DNA from: Firmicutes bacterium UBA5766
Lineage (GTDB): Bacteria; Bacillota; Desulfotomaculia; Desulfotomaculales; Nap2-2B
Reading direction: 5' to 3'
Assembly: GCA_002418775.1 (NCBI GenBank)
Contig: DIEU01000033.1
Span: forward strand, 1-64,000
DNA length: 64,000 nt
The notes under the pieces are model-generated. The model worked only from the letters and a program-made list of their open reading frames with translations, did no database searches and was not told where the DNA came from. Shown here in pieces: positions 44,536-52,927 of the stretch; position 1 is the stretch's first letter, and each line of letters starts with the position of its first letter. The position numbers and the translations under genes are program-made.

Positions 44536-46314
44536 TTACAATTTATTCTCGGCCAGTTTAAACACCGTCTCTTCATCAGGACTTGCATTTATCGTTCGCT
44601 GGCCGGTATAGGTAACATAACCCGGCTTTGCGCCAGGCGGTTTACGTATGTTTTTTCGCAAAGTATAATCTACTGGAACATTTTTATTTTGCCTGGCCCT
44701 GCTGAAGTACGCCGCCAGGCAGGCAGCTTCCAGCAAGACATTCGCCGGTGTTTCAGACAAACTCTTTTCCGTTTTGATTATTACATGCGCTCCCGGATAA
44801 TCCTTTACATGAAGCCAGATGTCATTATCTTTGGCCACATGTGTGACCAGGTAGTCATTTTGGCGGTTTGTCTTGCCGACGAACGCAGTAAAGCCTTCGG
44901 ACAATTTGAAAATCAGCGGCTGAGGCGTTTTCCGAACTGTTTTTACTTTGCGGGGGCCGGAGTTATCTTTAAGGTACCCCTGTCTTTTTAATTCTTCTTT
45001 TATTTCGGATATTTCCTGATCAGCGGATGCCATAGTCAGATTTGTTTCGACACCAGCAAGATAATTTAATTCTTTTAAGGTTTGTTCTTCTATCCTGGCG
45101 GCTGTTTTGGAAGCCCTCTTGGCTTTGGCGTATCTCTTAAAATACGCCTGGGCATTTTCAACGGGTCCCAATTCGGGACTGAGATCAATATCCGTCTTTG
45201 AACCGGATATATCATAAAAATTTTCAAGGCTGACTTTTACAGACCCCCTGCTTATTTGATGAATATTGGCCATAATCAATTCTCCGGATATCCTCAGTTG
45301 TTCTGTGTTTTCTTCCTGCCCAAGGTATTTGCGCTGGAATTCCAGCTTTTTTGAAAGATTTCCGGTCTGTTTAAGCACTGTTTTAAGAAGAAAGCTTCTT
45401 TCCTTCCCGCGCCTCAAATCTTCTTCCTGATAGTTGTAAAACTGTTCTACATGATCATTCATTGAGCCTTTTTTTCTTAATTGATCTCCAAAACAAGTCA
45501 GGTCAAAGGCGCTGAATTCTACCGGTTCCCCATGTCTGTTCAAAACAAGTGTCGGTTGAAACAGATTCTGTCTTGCCGGAATTATTATTTCCTGAAGGAC
45601 GGTCCATATCTTATTAAGCTCATACTCCCCGCACTCGTTTAAGGTAAGTTCCGCAGGAAGCCCTGTACGGTAAAGTATTTCATTAGCCAGAACAGTGCTG
45701 AATCCTTCCAGGCAGTTTTGCAGACACTTTACTATGAGATCGTCTAAAGGTCTTTTCATCAAAGATTCGAACAGGTCTTTCTCCGTCATATGCAACGTGT
45801 CCAGCTTTTCCTGCGCCGGCGGCGGTATGTATATGCGCCCCGGCAGCACTTCCCTGTGCCGGCTCAATACGTGGGAGTATTTTTTAATGGCGTCGGTTAT
45901 TTTCCTGCTTTGAACCTCGACAAGAATAATATTGCTGTGTTTCCCCATAATTTCACAGATCAGGTGTTTTGTTACTGCCTGGCCAATTTCGTTTTGCGCT
46001 TCTATCTCAAGTGAGACGATACGTTCCAGGCCGGGCTGAATTATTTTTTTTATACGTCCGCCTTCCAAATGCTTTCTAAGGACCATGCAGAAAGAGGGTG
46101 GGGAAGCCGGGTTTTCCTTTGGTTTCTTAAACAGGTGTACACGCGCGAAAGAAGGATGGACGCAAAGCAGCAGACGCATCCGTTCCCTAGCCTGACGAAG
46201 ATTTAAAGCTATGGAATCCTGGTAAGGCTGATAGACCCGGTCAATCCTGCTCCCAATTATCTTTTCTTCCATTTCATGGCGTACTGCGGCAAGCACAAAA
46301 CCGTCAAATGGCAT
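44536..46314 (-). CDS. rqcH: RqcH, NFACT-family ribosome quality control protein
   Basis: A 592-residue NFACT protein (older name: fibronectin-binding protein FbpA), the bacterial Rqc2 homologue that adds alanine tails to nascent chains on stalled 50S subunits. It starts PFDGFVLAAVRHEM, has CEIMGKHSNIILVE in the NFACT-N domain, a central coiled coil, and the NFACT-R domain with DIWLHVKDYPGAHVII near residues 485-500. The basic stretch RKNIRKPPGAKPGYV closes the domain. Length is normal. Confidence 0.94.
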   Translation of the reverse strand: MPFDGFVLAAVRHEMEEKIIGSRIDRVYQPYQDSIALNLRQARERMRLLLCVHPSFARVHLFKKPKENPASPPSFCMVLRKHLEGGRIKKIIQPGLERIVSLEIEAQNEIGQAVTKHLICEIMGKHSNIILVEVQSRKITDAIKKYSHVLSRHREVLPGRIYIPPPAQEKLDTLHMTEKDLFESLMKRPLDDLIVKCLQNCLEGFSTVLANEILYRTGLPAELTLNECGEYELNKIWTVLQEIIIPARQNLFQPTLVLNRHGEPVEFSAFDLTCFGDQLRKKGSMNDHVEQFYNYQEEDLRRGKERSFLLKTVLKQTGNLSKKLEFQRKYLGQEENTEQLRISGELIMANIHQISRGSVKVSLENFYDISGSKTDIDLSPELGPVENAQAYFKRYAKAKRASKTAARIEEQTLKELNYLAGVETNLTMASADQEISEIKEELKRQGYLKDNSGPRKVKTVRKTPQPLIFKLSEGFTAFVGKTNRQNDYLVTHVAKDNDIWLHVKDYPGAHVIIKTEKSLSETPANVLLEAACLAAYFSRARQNKNVPVDYTLRKNIRKPPGAKPGYVTYTGQRTINASPDEETVFKLAENKL

Positions 46315-46420
46315 ATTTAGTCTCCCTGCCGGTTTCCTGATTGGTATTATTATATCACAACTTACATTGGCGTTGACTTCTTCCGGGTTTTGTGTGAAAA
46401 TTACATTGTTGACTTTTTAA

Positions 46421-46499
46421 CGGGGCGTAGCTCAGTTTGGCTAGAGCGCACGGTTCGGGACCGTGAGGTCCGCAGGTTCAAGTCCTGTCGCCCCGACCA
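46421..46499 (+). tRNA. tRNA-Pro (anticodon CGG)
   Basis: A complete tRNA starting CGGGGCG and ending CGCCCCG, A73, CCA. The C1-G72 pair is typical of tRNA-Pro. D-arm GCTCAGTTTGGCTAGAGC, anticodon stem CACGG/CCGTG with loop TTCGGGA, so the anticodon is CGG. T-arm CAGGTTCAAGTCCTG. CCA is encoded. Confidence 0.93.
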
Positions 46500-46542
46500 T
46501 TTTATTTCAAAATAAAGTATAATACCAATAGGGGTGAACGAG

Positions 46543-46818
46543 ATGGAAAAAATTAAACTTAAAAAAGCGACCTTCTCTATACCTGAACCTGTACTTAAGA
46601 AGTTAAGCATACTGGCCAAAAAAAACCGTAAATCCTCCGTTAATGCTATTGTGCGTGAAGCTCTTGAACTATATATAGTAGAAGTTGAACGCAGAGAATT
46701 CCGCCGGGCCATGATCGCTGCGGCCAATGATCCGATATTTATCCGTGATTTAAATGAAACAGCATCAGCATTTCGCTACGCTGACGCCGAATCTGCAGAG
46801 ACGATTCCTGAATGGTAG
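46543..46818 (+). CDS. Ribbon-helix-helix antitoxin, MazE-like
   Basis: A 91-residue protein with an N-terminal ribbon-helix-helix: KKATFSIPEPVLKKLSIL, then KSSVNAIVREALELYI. The longer C-terminal helix would bind the toxin. ATG at 46543 follows AATAGGGG by 8 nt, and a TATAAT at 46518-46523 may be its -10 box. A mazF remnant starts within its last codons (7-nt overlap), the order seen in RHH-MazF pairs such as EndoAI/EndoA. The antitoxin is intact while the toxin is not. Confidence 0.8.
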   Translation: MEKIKLKKATFSIPEPVLKKLSILAKKNRKSSVNAIVREALELYIVEVERREFRRAMIAAANDPIFIRDLNETASAFRYADAESAETIPEW

Positions 46819-46937
46819 CTTATCGCTGGAAGATTTTCTGGGCTGACTTAAACCCGGTGATCGGTTCTGAGCAGGCCGGAAAACGTCCTATCAAAGATAC
46901 GCAAAGCAGTTTTGCGTCACCTGGGATTTTTTCTTAA
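46812..46937 (+). pseudogene. mazF toxin remnant (N-terminal part only)
   Basis: The frame starts ATG 46812, overlapping the antitoxin stop. Its first 26 codons encode YRWKIFWADLNPVIGSEQAG and KRP, the standard MazF N-terminus with the substrate loop. After GKRP, where the VLV strand should follow, the sequence changes to unrelated residues and stops at 46937, so the protein is only 41 residues. The catalytic core is lost. The following 100 bases contain no recognisable continuation. Confidence 0.8.
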
Positions 46938-47042
46938 TTTTTAATGCCAATTCCCCTTCCAAGCTACTTAAAAAAAACAGGTTTTCATCTTTGGTCGAAA
47001 GAGAACCCGGGGTGAAGTCCGGATAGCTGTAAACAACCTTCC

Positions 47043-47340
47043 TCAAGTATGATTTAAGGAAAGTGTTTGCGCTACTACTTCTACTTCATCGCCACTTCCA
47101 CACGGTAGATTACGGTGAAGTTCTTGATGAAAAGCTGACGATAGTATTTATTAGCATACACGCTTTTTTTCTTGGAGCTTCCCGCTGGGGAAGTTCCTCC
47201 AAACTGAAGATTGTTTCTTCCAGCGCGTCCAGCAGTTTTTGCGCTGTACCTGACTCCAGCAGTGTTTCGGCAATGTAGGCATAGATGCCTTCCAAATCCC
47301 GACAGGCACGGGAAAGCAATTTTACGGCATATTTATCCAA
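47043..47340 (-). pseudogene. RelE/ParE-family toxin, frameshifted
   Basis: The minus-strand frame from ATG 47340 begins as a normal ParE/RelE toxin (KYAVKLLSRACRDLEGIYAY; LEELPQREAPRKK) but shifts at a run of seven T's on the plus strand (47164-47170). The family sequence continues in another frame as SVYANKYYRQLFIKNFTVIY then RV. A second shift is needed to reach GDEVEVVAQTLSLNHT, which ends at TGA 47043-47045. Two frameshifts leave no working toxin. The paired antitoxin at 47333 overlaps its start by 8 nt. Confidence 0.75.
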
Positions 47341-47596
47341 AGCGCCGCCTCCTTAATGTGGAGAGAGCTTTCCTCGCATCCAATAACTGGCTGTCAGATG
47401 CATACCCGGCCTCAGCTTCCGTGATGGCGGCGTCAAGTTCCCGTTCTTCCAGCATGGCTTCGTAAGTTTCAATGCTCATAATTACCAGATCACCATAGCC
47501 GTTTTTTGTAATGAAAATCGGCTCTTTCTTTGCATGGCAGATGTCGGAAATTTCGTTGGTATTTCTCAAATCCGTAATCGGTCTGATCTGCGGCAT
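47333..47596 (-). CDS. Phd/YefM-family antitoxin
   Basis: An 87-residue antitoxin with the Phd/YefM fold: PQIRPITDLRNTNEISDICH, then KKEPIFITKNGYGDLVIMS and IETYEAMLEER, ending in a charged helix that would wrap the toxin. ATG at 47596 has GAGAGGAGG upstream; the longer frame to 47677 is not needed. It is intact and overlaps by 8 nt the toxin frame that is broken. Confidence 0.85.
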   Translation of the reverse strand: MPQIRPITDLRNTNEISDICHAKKEPIFITKNGYGDLVIMSIETYEAMLEERELDAAITEAEAGYASDSQLLDARKALSTLRRRRFG

Positions 47597-47740
47597 AACG
47601 GCGCCTCCTCTCTTGTACATAATTATAGCATTATTACGTGCAATACACAAGACAGTATGCCCCTCTTCATTTCCCACGCCCGCGCCAGTACAATCTTAAG
47701 TCAGGTTTTTATTCTTATTATGAACTTGCTTTATTTTTAG

Positions 47741-48655
47741 CTACTTCTTAAAAAAGTGTTTCTTGTAAAATTCAAATGTATCTTTCATTCCTTTGGTAAA
47801 GGGAGTGTACTTGAAATTTAAAGTATTTGAAATTAATGAACCGGAGTAGAGTTCATGCTGTTCTAAAGGGAAGGGAAGGGGGATGTTTTTTTGCTCAATT
47901 TCCTCAATGGTGTATTCCCTGGTCCGGATTCTTTCGCCGCTTATTTCTTCGAATACATTGACTAATTTTTGATATGAGATCATTTCCTCTGCCGACAGGT
48001 TGTAGACATTTCCATAGACTACGCTGTTGCCCAAACAGGAAACGCATAAGTTGGCGATATCCGTAACATAAACAAACTGAAAAAGAGCAATTGAGTTTGA
48101 CGGTACCGGAACTTCCTTATCGGCCAAAATAAGGTCAAAAAAATATGATTCCCTCGGGGCATAATTAAAAGGACCGTAAACGAAAGCAGGCCTTAATACT
48201 GTATAATTTATATTTTTAGTCTCACAACTCTTAACTAACTCAAGTTCTGTAAGATACTTTTTATAACCATAATCTCCAAAAGGACCCGGAATAGGTCCTG
48301 AAAGCTTGGGCGAGTCTTCATATTTAGGGTAATCTACAGATGTTTTATAAACCGCACAGGTACTGAAATAAATATAATGGTTTATTTTACCAGGCAAATC
48401 ATTAATCATACTGTTTACTTCGTGAGGAAGATCAGCGCAGAAGTCAATCACCGCATCCCAATCTAGGGAAGGGATAACCTTTTTTACCATTTCAGATTCA
48501 TTCCTGTCGCAGATATGTTCTTCGACACCCTGCATCCTTAGCGGCATGTTACCCCGGTTAAGAACGTGGATTAAATATTCTTTTCGCCTCGATAGCATTA
48601 GAGTAAAAACTCTTCCTATAAAGTAACTCCCCCCGATAATCAAAATGTTTTTCAT
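47741..48655 (-). CDS. NAD-dependent epimerase/dehydratase (extended SDR)
   Basis: A 304-residue extended short-chain dehydrogenase. The nucleotide loop is GGSYFIG at residues 8-14, a variant of GGSGFIG. The active-site Tyr-x3-Lys is in YGYKKYLTE, and TCAVYK supplies the Ser/Thr-like position. Such enzymes interconvert nucleotide sugars. It stands alone on the minus strand between the toxin-antitoxin scar and the LytS gene. The substrate is unknown. Confidence 0.82.
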   Translation of the reverse strand: MKNILIIGGSYFIGRVFTLMLSRRKEYLIHVLNRGNMPLRMQGVEEHICDRNESEMVKKVIPSLDWDAVIDFCADLPHEVNSMINDLPGKINHYIYFSTCAVYKTSVDYPKYEDSPKLSGPIPGPFGDYGYKKYLTELELVKSCETKNINYTVLRPAFVYGPFNYAPRESYFFDLILADKEVPVPSNSIALFQFVYVTDIANLCVSCLGNSVVYGNVYNLSAEEMISYQKLVNVFEEISGERIRTREYTIEEIEQKNIPLPFPLEQHELYSGSLISNTLNFKYTPFTKGMKDTFEFYKKHFFKK

Positions 48656-48862
48656 TTTATTCCCAATCCCCTTTATGAAATTTAAAGCGTATAACTTGTG
48701 CGATTCCTCAAAGATTCCGGCGTTGTTTTTGCGATAGACATTTACTTTTCACTTAATTATAATAGTTAAGAGAAAATTGCGAAAGCAAAAACAGCTTTAA
48801 ATGACGAATGTTTACAAATATTTAGTCTATAGCTGGGGGGCTGGAAAACGGACAGGAGTATC

Positions 48863-50179
48863 TTGCGCGGGATACTTATCTGGTGGCTGCCGCTTAACAT
48901 TGCGGCAGCGGCCTTACTGATCTTATGGAAACCTTCAATCTGGCATTGTGCGATTGTCCTGCTCATATCCAATATTCTAACAGCAATAGGGATGGACAGG
49001 TTTGTTTACAGGCAGAAGCTTCAAGATATCATGCTGGAGAAAAGCCTTGTCGACCTCACGCTCCAGATCGCCAATGAAACTCTGCCTTTTTTAAGGCGAG
49101 GCTTAAGTGAAGAAACGGCTGCTCAAACGGCGGCTATAATAAAAGAGATCTCTCAGGTTGCGGCAGTAGCGATCACCGACAGAGAGAAAATACTTGCCTA
49201 TATCGGTTCGGGAGACGATCATCATCAAGCGGGAGGACCTATTCTTACAGAGGCCACCAAAGCCGTTTTATACAGCGGAGAGTTAAAAATATTGGATAAC
49301 CCACATGATTTAAAATGTCCTTTTCCAAACTGCCCTTTAGAGTCCGCCGTAATCGCTCCCTTGAAATGCAACGGAAAAGTAACCGGGGCATTAAAACTAT
49401 ACCAGTCAAAACCCGGCAAAGTACCGGAAGGAATAGTGAAACTGGCTGTCGGGCTGGCTCATTTATTTGGAATGCAGATGGAGTTGGCGGAACTGAACCG
49501 GCAGACCCAACTGGTTACCAAGGCGGAACTGGAAGCTCTTCAGGCGCAAATTAACCCTCATTTTCTGTTTAATACTTTGAATACTATTATCATGTTTATC
49601 CGGACGAATCCCGAAACTGCCAGACGCCTGTTGATCCGGCTGGCCAGTTTTTTTCGTTATGCGCTTAAAAGAAGAGGACATTTCAACAGCCTGAAAGAAG
49701 AGATTGAGTATTTGAATACGTATCTTATTCTGGAAAAGGCGCGATTCGGTGAGAAACTGCAGATAATGAAAGATATCGACGATACTCTTTTATCCTGCGA
49801 GGTACCTGTGCTTACCATTCAACCGCTGGCCGAAAACGCAATCAAGCATGGTATATTACCCAAGTTAGGCAAAGGAACAGTTAAAATTGCCGCCAGTCTT
49901 GCAGACGGGGAAATCTTATTTGAAGTAAATGATGACGGTGTGGGAATTCAACCGGAAAGGCTGCCTGAAATTCTTAAGCCTGGCGTAGGTTCGGGAAACG
50001 GCGTCGGCCTCAGTAATGTAAACGAACGCTTGAAGAGCTTGTTTGGTGAAGATTACGGCCTAAAAATAAAAAGCGCCCCCGGAGTGGGGACATCTGTTTT
50101 TTTCCGGGTTCCACTGGATCTTAAGCATGTGGACGGGGAGGAGAATAAAAATGAAATTGAAAGCTCTGATCGTGGATGA
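48863..50179 (+). CDS. LytS-like sensor histidine kinase (two TM, GAF, HisKA_7TM-less)
   Basis: A 438-residue sensor. It has two short hydrophobic spans (residues about 5-23 and 26-46), a GAF-like sensor domain (about 60-205) with ILTEATKAVLYSGELKIL, then the LytS-type phosphoacceptor region QINPHFLFNTLNTI with His near residue 232. The C-terminal ATPase domain has LAENAIKHG and DDGVGI, GVGLSNVNERL. TTG at 48863 follows GGAGTA. It overlaps the LytTR regulator gene by 29 nt, a typical two-component pair. Confidence 0.9.
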   Translation: MRGILIWWLPLNIAAAALLILWKPSIWHCAIVLLISNILTAIGMDRFVYRQKLQDIMLEKSLVDLTLQIANETLPFLRRGLSEETAAQTAAIIKEISQVAAVAITDREKILAYIGSGDDHHQAGGPILTEATKAVLYSGELKILDNPHDLKCPFPNCPLESAVIAPLKCNGKVTGALKLYQSKPGKVPEGIVKLAVGLAHLFGMQMELAELNRQTQLVTKAELEALQAQINPHFLFNTLNTIIMFIRTNPETARRLLIRLASFFRYALKRRGHFNSLKEEIEYLNTYLILEKARFGEKLQIMKDIDDTLLSCEVPVLTIQPLAENAIKHGILPKLGKGTVKIAASLADGEILFEVNDDGVGIQPERLPEILKPGVGSGNGVGLSNVNERLKSLFGEDYGLKIKSAPGVGTSVFFRVPLDLKHVDGEENKNEIESSDRG

Positions 50180-50951
50180 CGAGTACCCGGCTCGGCAGGA
50201 ATTGCGTTTTGCTTTGAAGAACTTTGACAACATTGAAGTTATCGGCGAGGCCGCCAACGCGCAAGAAGCGCTTGTATTAATAAAAGCGCTGGATTACCAG
50301 GTTTTGTTTCTTGATATTTCCATGCCCGGAATGAGCGGTATGGAATTGGGAGCGGCGATTCAGGAACTTCCCTGCAAGCCGTTCGTTATTTTTGTTACCG
50401 CTTATGATGAATATGCCGTGAAAGCCTTTGACATCAACGCTGTCGATTATCTTTTAAAACCTGTGGAAATCAGCCGCTTAAAGAAAGCCATTGACAAAGT
50501 TCTGAAGTTGGTCGGTGATTCAGGAGCAGCAAACCTGGAAAATCAAGAAATTGAGGAAGCGGAAACGCCCGGCGGCGATAACCAGGCAGACATAAACCTT
50601 GATTTGGAGCAGATCAAAATTGACCGTATACCTGCTGAAAAGAAAGGCAAAACAGTCCTGGTGCCTGAGTCGGATCTCGTTTTTGCCTTTACGGAAAAGG
50701 ATTACGTCTACTTAAAGATCTTTGATGAAAAACTTTTTGTAAGATTTACTTTAAAGGAACTCGAAAAACGTTTAGATCCGAAAGTGTTTTTCAGAACCCA
50801 CCGGTGTTACCTGGTCAACCTGCATAAAGTAAAAGAAATAGTCCCTTTCTTTAACGGAACATATAACCTTGTAGTGGACGATAAGGAAAAAAGCGAAGTC
50901 CCTGTAAGCCGTGCGCAGGCAAAAAAACTTAAGAGAATTATCGGGTTTTAA
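50151..50951 (+). CDS. LytTR-family response regulator
   Basis: A 266-residue regulator with a receiver domain (residues 1-120: LIVDDEYPARQ; phosphoacceptor Asp in LFLDISMPGMSG near 57; KP pair in LLKPVEIS). The C-terminal LytTR DNA-binding domain covers about 160-266, with FRTHRCYLVNLHKVKEI and VPVSRAQAKKLK. ATG at 50151 has GGAGGAG upstream. LytTR regulators include AgrA, and agrBD lies 3.5 kb downstream, so a link is possible but not shown. Confidence 0.93.
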   Translation: MKLKALIVDDEYPARQELRFALKNFDNIEVIGEAANAQEALVLIKALDYQVLFLDISMPGMSGMELGAAIQELPCKPFVIFVTAYDEYAVKAFDINAVDYLLKPVEISRLKKAIDKVLKLVGDSGAANLENQEIEEAETPGGDNQADINLDLEQIKIDRIPAEKKGKTVLVPESDLVFAFTEKDYVYLKIFDEKLFVRFTLKELEKRLDPKVFFRTHRCYLVNLHKVKEIVPFFNGTYNLVVDDKEKSEVPVSRAQAKKLKRIIGF

Positions 50952-50969
50952 AGAAAATAAAAGGCGGGT

Positions 50970-51356
50970 TTGCCATTGGTAAAAGGAATCGGCACTGATA
51001 TAATTGAAATCAAACGGCTGCGTTTGTTAGCTGAAAAATATCCTGGCAAGTTTCAAAATAAAATATTTACACAGAATGAAGTGGCTTACTGCAGTTTGCG
51101 CAAGGATCCCTTTCCGTCTTTTGCAGCCCGTTTTGCCGCCAAAGAAGCCGTTTTAAAAGCATTGGGGACAGGACTGGCTTTTGGCATAGGTTGGCGGGAT
51201 GTCGAGATAGTAACAGAAAAAGATAATGGGCCAAAAGTATCTTTGCATAATAAGGCAGTTGAAATCGCCGGAGAAAAAGGAATCAGCAAAGTAATGATCA
51301 GCATTTCCCACGATCAGGACAAAGCATTGGCATTTGCTCTGGCTTTAGGAGGCTAA
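50970..51356 (+). CDS. acpS: Holo-[acyl-carrier-protein] synthase
   Basis: A 128-residue enzyme that moves 4'-phosphopantetheine from CoA to ACP. The metal Asp is in GIGTDIIEIKRL and the Glu in FAARFAAKEAVLKALG; SISHDQDKALAFAL closes the domain. The start is TTG, either 50970 or 50976; both keep the family N-terminus VKGIGTD. It is followed 1 nt later by nnr, the common acpS-nnr-alr order in Firmicutes. Confidence 0.94.
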   Translation: MPLVKGIGTDIIEIKRLRLLAEKYPGKFQNKIFTQNEVAYCSLRKDPFPSFAARFAAKEAVLKALGTGLAFGIGWRDVEIVTEKDNGPKVSLHNKAVEIAGEKGISKVMISISHDQDKALAFALALGG

Positions 51357-51357
51357 A

Positions 51358-52911
51358 ATGAAAGTAGTCAGCGCCGCGGAAATGAGAGAACTGGATCGCA
51401 CTACTATAGAAGATTATGGGATACCCGGTGTTGTTCTGATGGAGAACGCCGGTTTCCAGGTAATCCAAGTTATCCGGGAGTTGCTTCCCGGTATAGAAAA
51501 TAAGAATGTCTGCGTATTTTCAGGTAAAGGAAACAATGGCGGTGACGGTTTTGTCGTTGCCCGGCATTTGTACAACTTAAAAGCCGGTGTAAAGGTTTTT
51601 CTTTTAGCTAAAAAAGAAGAAATCTCCGGTGACGCAAAAACAAATATGTCTATCTGGGAGAATATGGGCCAAAGGATAGAAGTAATAGATCAAAATTTCC
51701 GTTTCGATGATTTGCATGCGGACCTTGCAGGAAGCGATCTCATTATAGACGCTATTTTTGGCACTGGTTTCAGAGGGATTCCGGGCCAGCCGGCCGCCGG
51801 TGTAATTGAGCAGGTTAACCGCAGCGGGAAGCCGGTAGTGGCTGTAGATATACCCTCCGGATTACAGGCGGACAGCGGCCTTATTGAAGGACTTTGCGTT
51901 AAGGCATCCTGTACAGTTACCTTCGGCCTGCCCAAGCTGGGGCTGGTCCAGGAACCTGGCGCAAGCTATACTGGAAAACTACATGTAGCAGACATTTCCA
52001 TACCGGCGTTTCTTTATAATAACGAATCCTTAAAGAGACAGTTGTTAACCAGGGACTTGGTCCGCGGCTGGTTTCAGCCGCGCCGGCCCGCCTCCAACAA
52101 AGGTGATTACGGACGGGTACTTATTGTCGCCGGGTCGAGGGGCATGACCGGCGCCGCCTGTCTGGCGGCCCTGAGCGCAGCGCGGACGGGTGCGGGACTG
52201 GTTACCCTGGCGGTTCCGTCCGGAGTGCAAAAGCTTGCCGCTTCAAAACTAACTGAAATCATGACTGTCGCTTTGCCGGAAAGTTCCGAACAGACAATCG
52301 GCAGCGGAGCTTTGGATGAAATTCTTACCCTTGCGCAGCGCTTTGATGTTATCGCAATCGGACCCGGTATCACCACACATCCCGAGACAGTTGCTTTCAT
52401 AAGAAAGATTATACCCGTGTTAAACATACCGTGTGTATTGGACGCGGATGGTTTAAATTGCCTTGCAGGTCACACGGAGGTGTTCAAACTAACGTCAGCG
52501 CCGCTTGTCTTAACCCCTCACCCGGGCGAGATGGGCAGGCTTACAGAAAATACTGCAGCGCAAATCCAGAAGCGTCGTTTAGAGATAACGGAAAAAGCGG
52601 CTAAAGACTGGGGAGTCGTTTTATTGTTGAAGGGCGCGTCAACTATAGTCGCAGCTCCCGATTCCAGGGTTTATATCAATACAACAGGAAACCCCGGTAT
52701 GGCTACAGGCGGCGCAGGCGATGTCCTTACCGGAATCATTGCCGGGTTGATCGCCCAGGGGTTAAGCCCGTTTGACGCAGCAGGAGCGGGGGCTTACCTT
52801 CACGGTTTGGCCGGTGATCTTGCGGCTGGGCAAAAAGGCTGCCGCGGTCTTGTGGCCGGTGATATTCTGGACTATTTACCGGACGCTATTTTAGAAACTG
52901 AAAGCAATTAA
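51358..52911 (+). CDS. nnr: Bifunctional NAD(P)H-hydrate epimerase/dehydratase
   Basis: A 517-residue fusion that repairs hydrated NAD(P)H. The N-terminal epimerase (YjeF-N; residues 1-215) has ENAGFQV, SGKGNNGGDGFVVARHL and DAIFGTGFRG. The C-terminal dehydratase (YjeF-C; 230-510) has SRGMTGAACLAALSAARTGAG, LTPHPGEMGRL and NPGMATGGAGDVLTGIIAGL. The full length is normal. It is translationally close to acpS and alr. Confidence 0.95.
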   Translation: MKVVSAAEMRELDRTTIEDYGIPGVVLMENAGFQVIQVIRELLPGIENKNVCVFSGKGNNGGDGFVVARHLYNLKAGVKVFLLAKKEEISGDAKTNMSIWENMGQRIEVIDQNFRFDDLHADLAGSDLIIDAIFGTGFRGIPGQPAAGVIEQVNRSGKPVVAVDIPSGLQADSGLIEGLCVKASCTVTFGLPKLGLVQEPGASYTGKLHVADISIPAFLYNNESLKRQLLTRDLVRGWFQPRRPASNKGDYGRVLIVAGSRGMTGAACLAALSAARTGAGLVTLAVPSGVQKLAASKLTEIMTVALPESSEQTIGSGALDEILTLAQRFDVIAIGPGITTHPETVAFIRKIIPVLNIPCVLDADGLNCLAGHTEVFKLTSAPLVLTPHPGEMGRLTENTAAQIQKRRLEITEKAAKDWGVVLLLKGASTIVAAPDSRVYINTTGNPGMATGGAGDVLTGIIAGLIAQGLSPFDAAGAGAYLHGLAGDLAAGQKGCRGLVAGDILDYLPDAILETESN

Positions 52912-52927
52912 CGGCAGGTGACTGATC

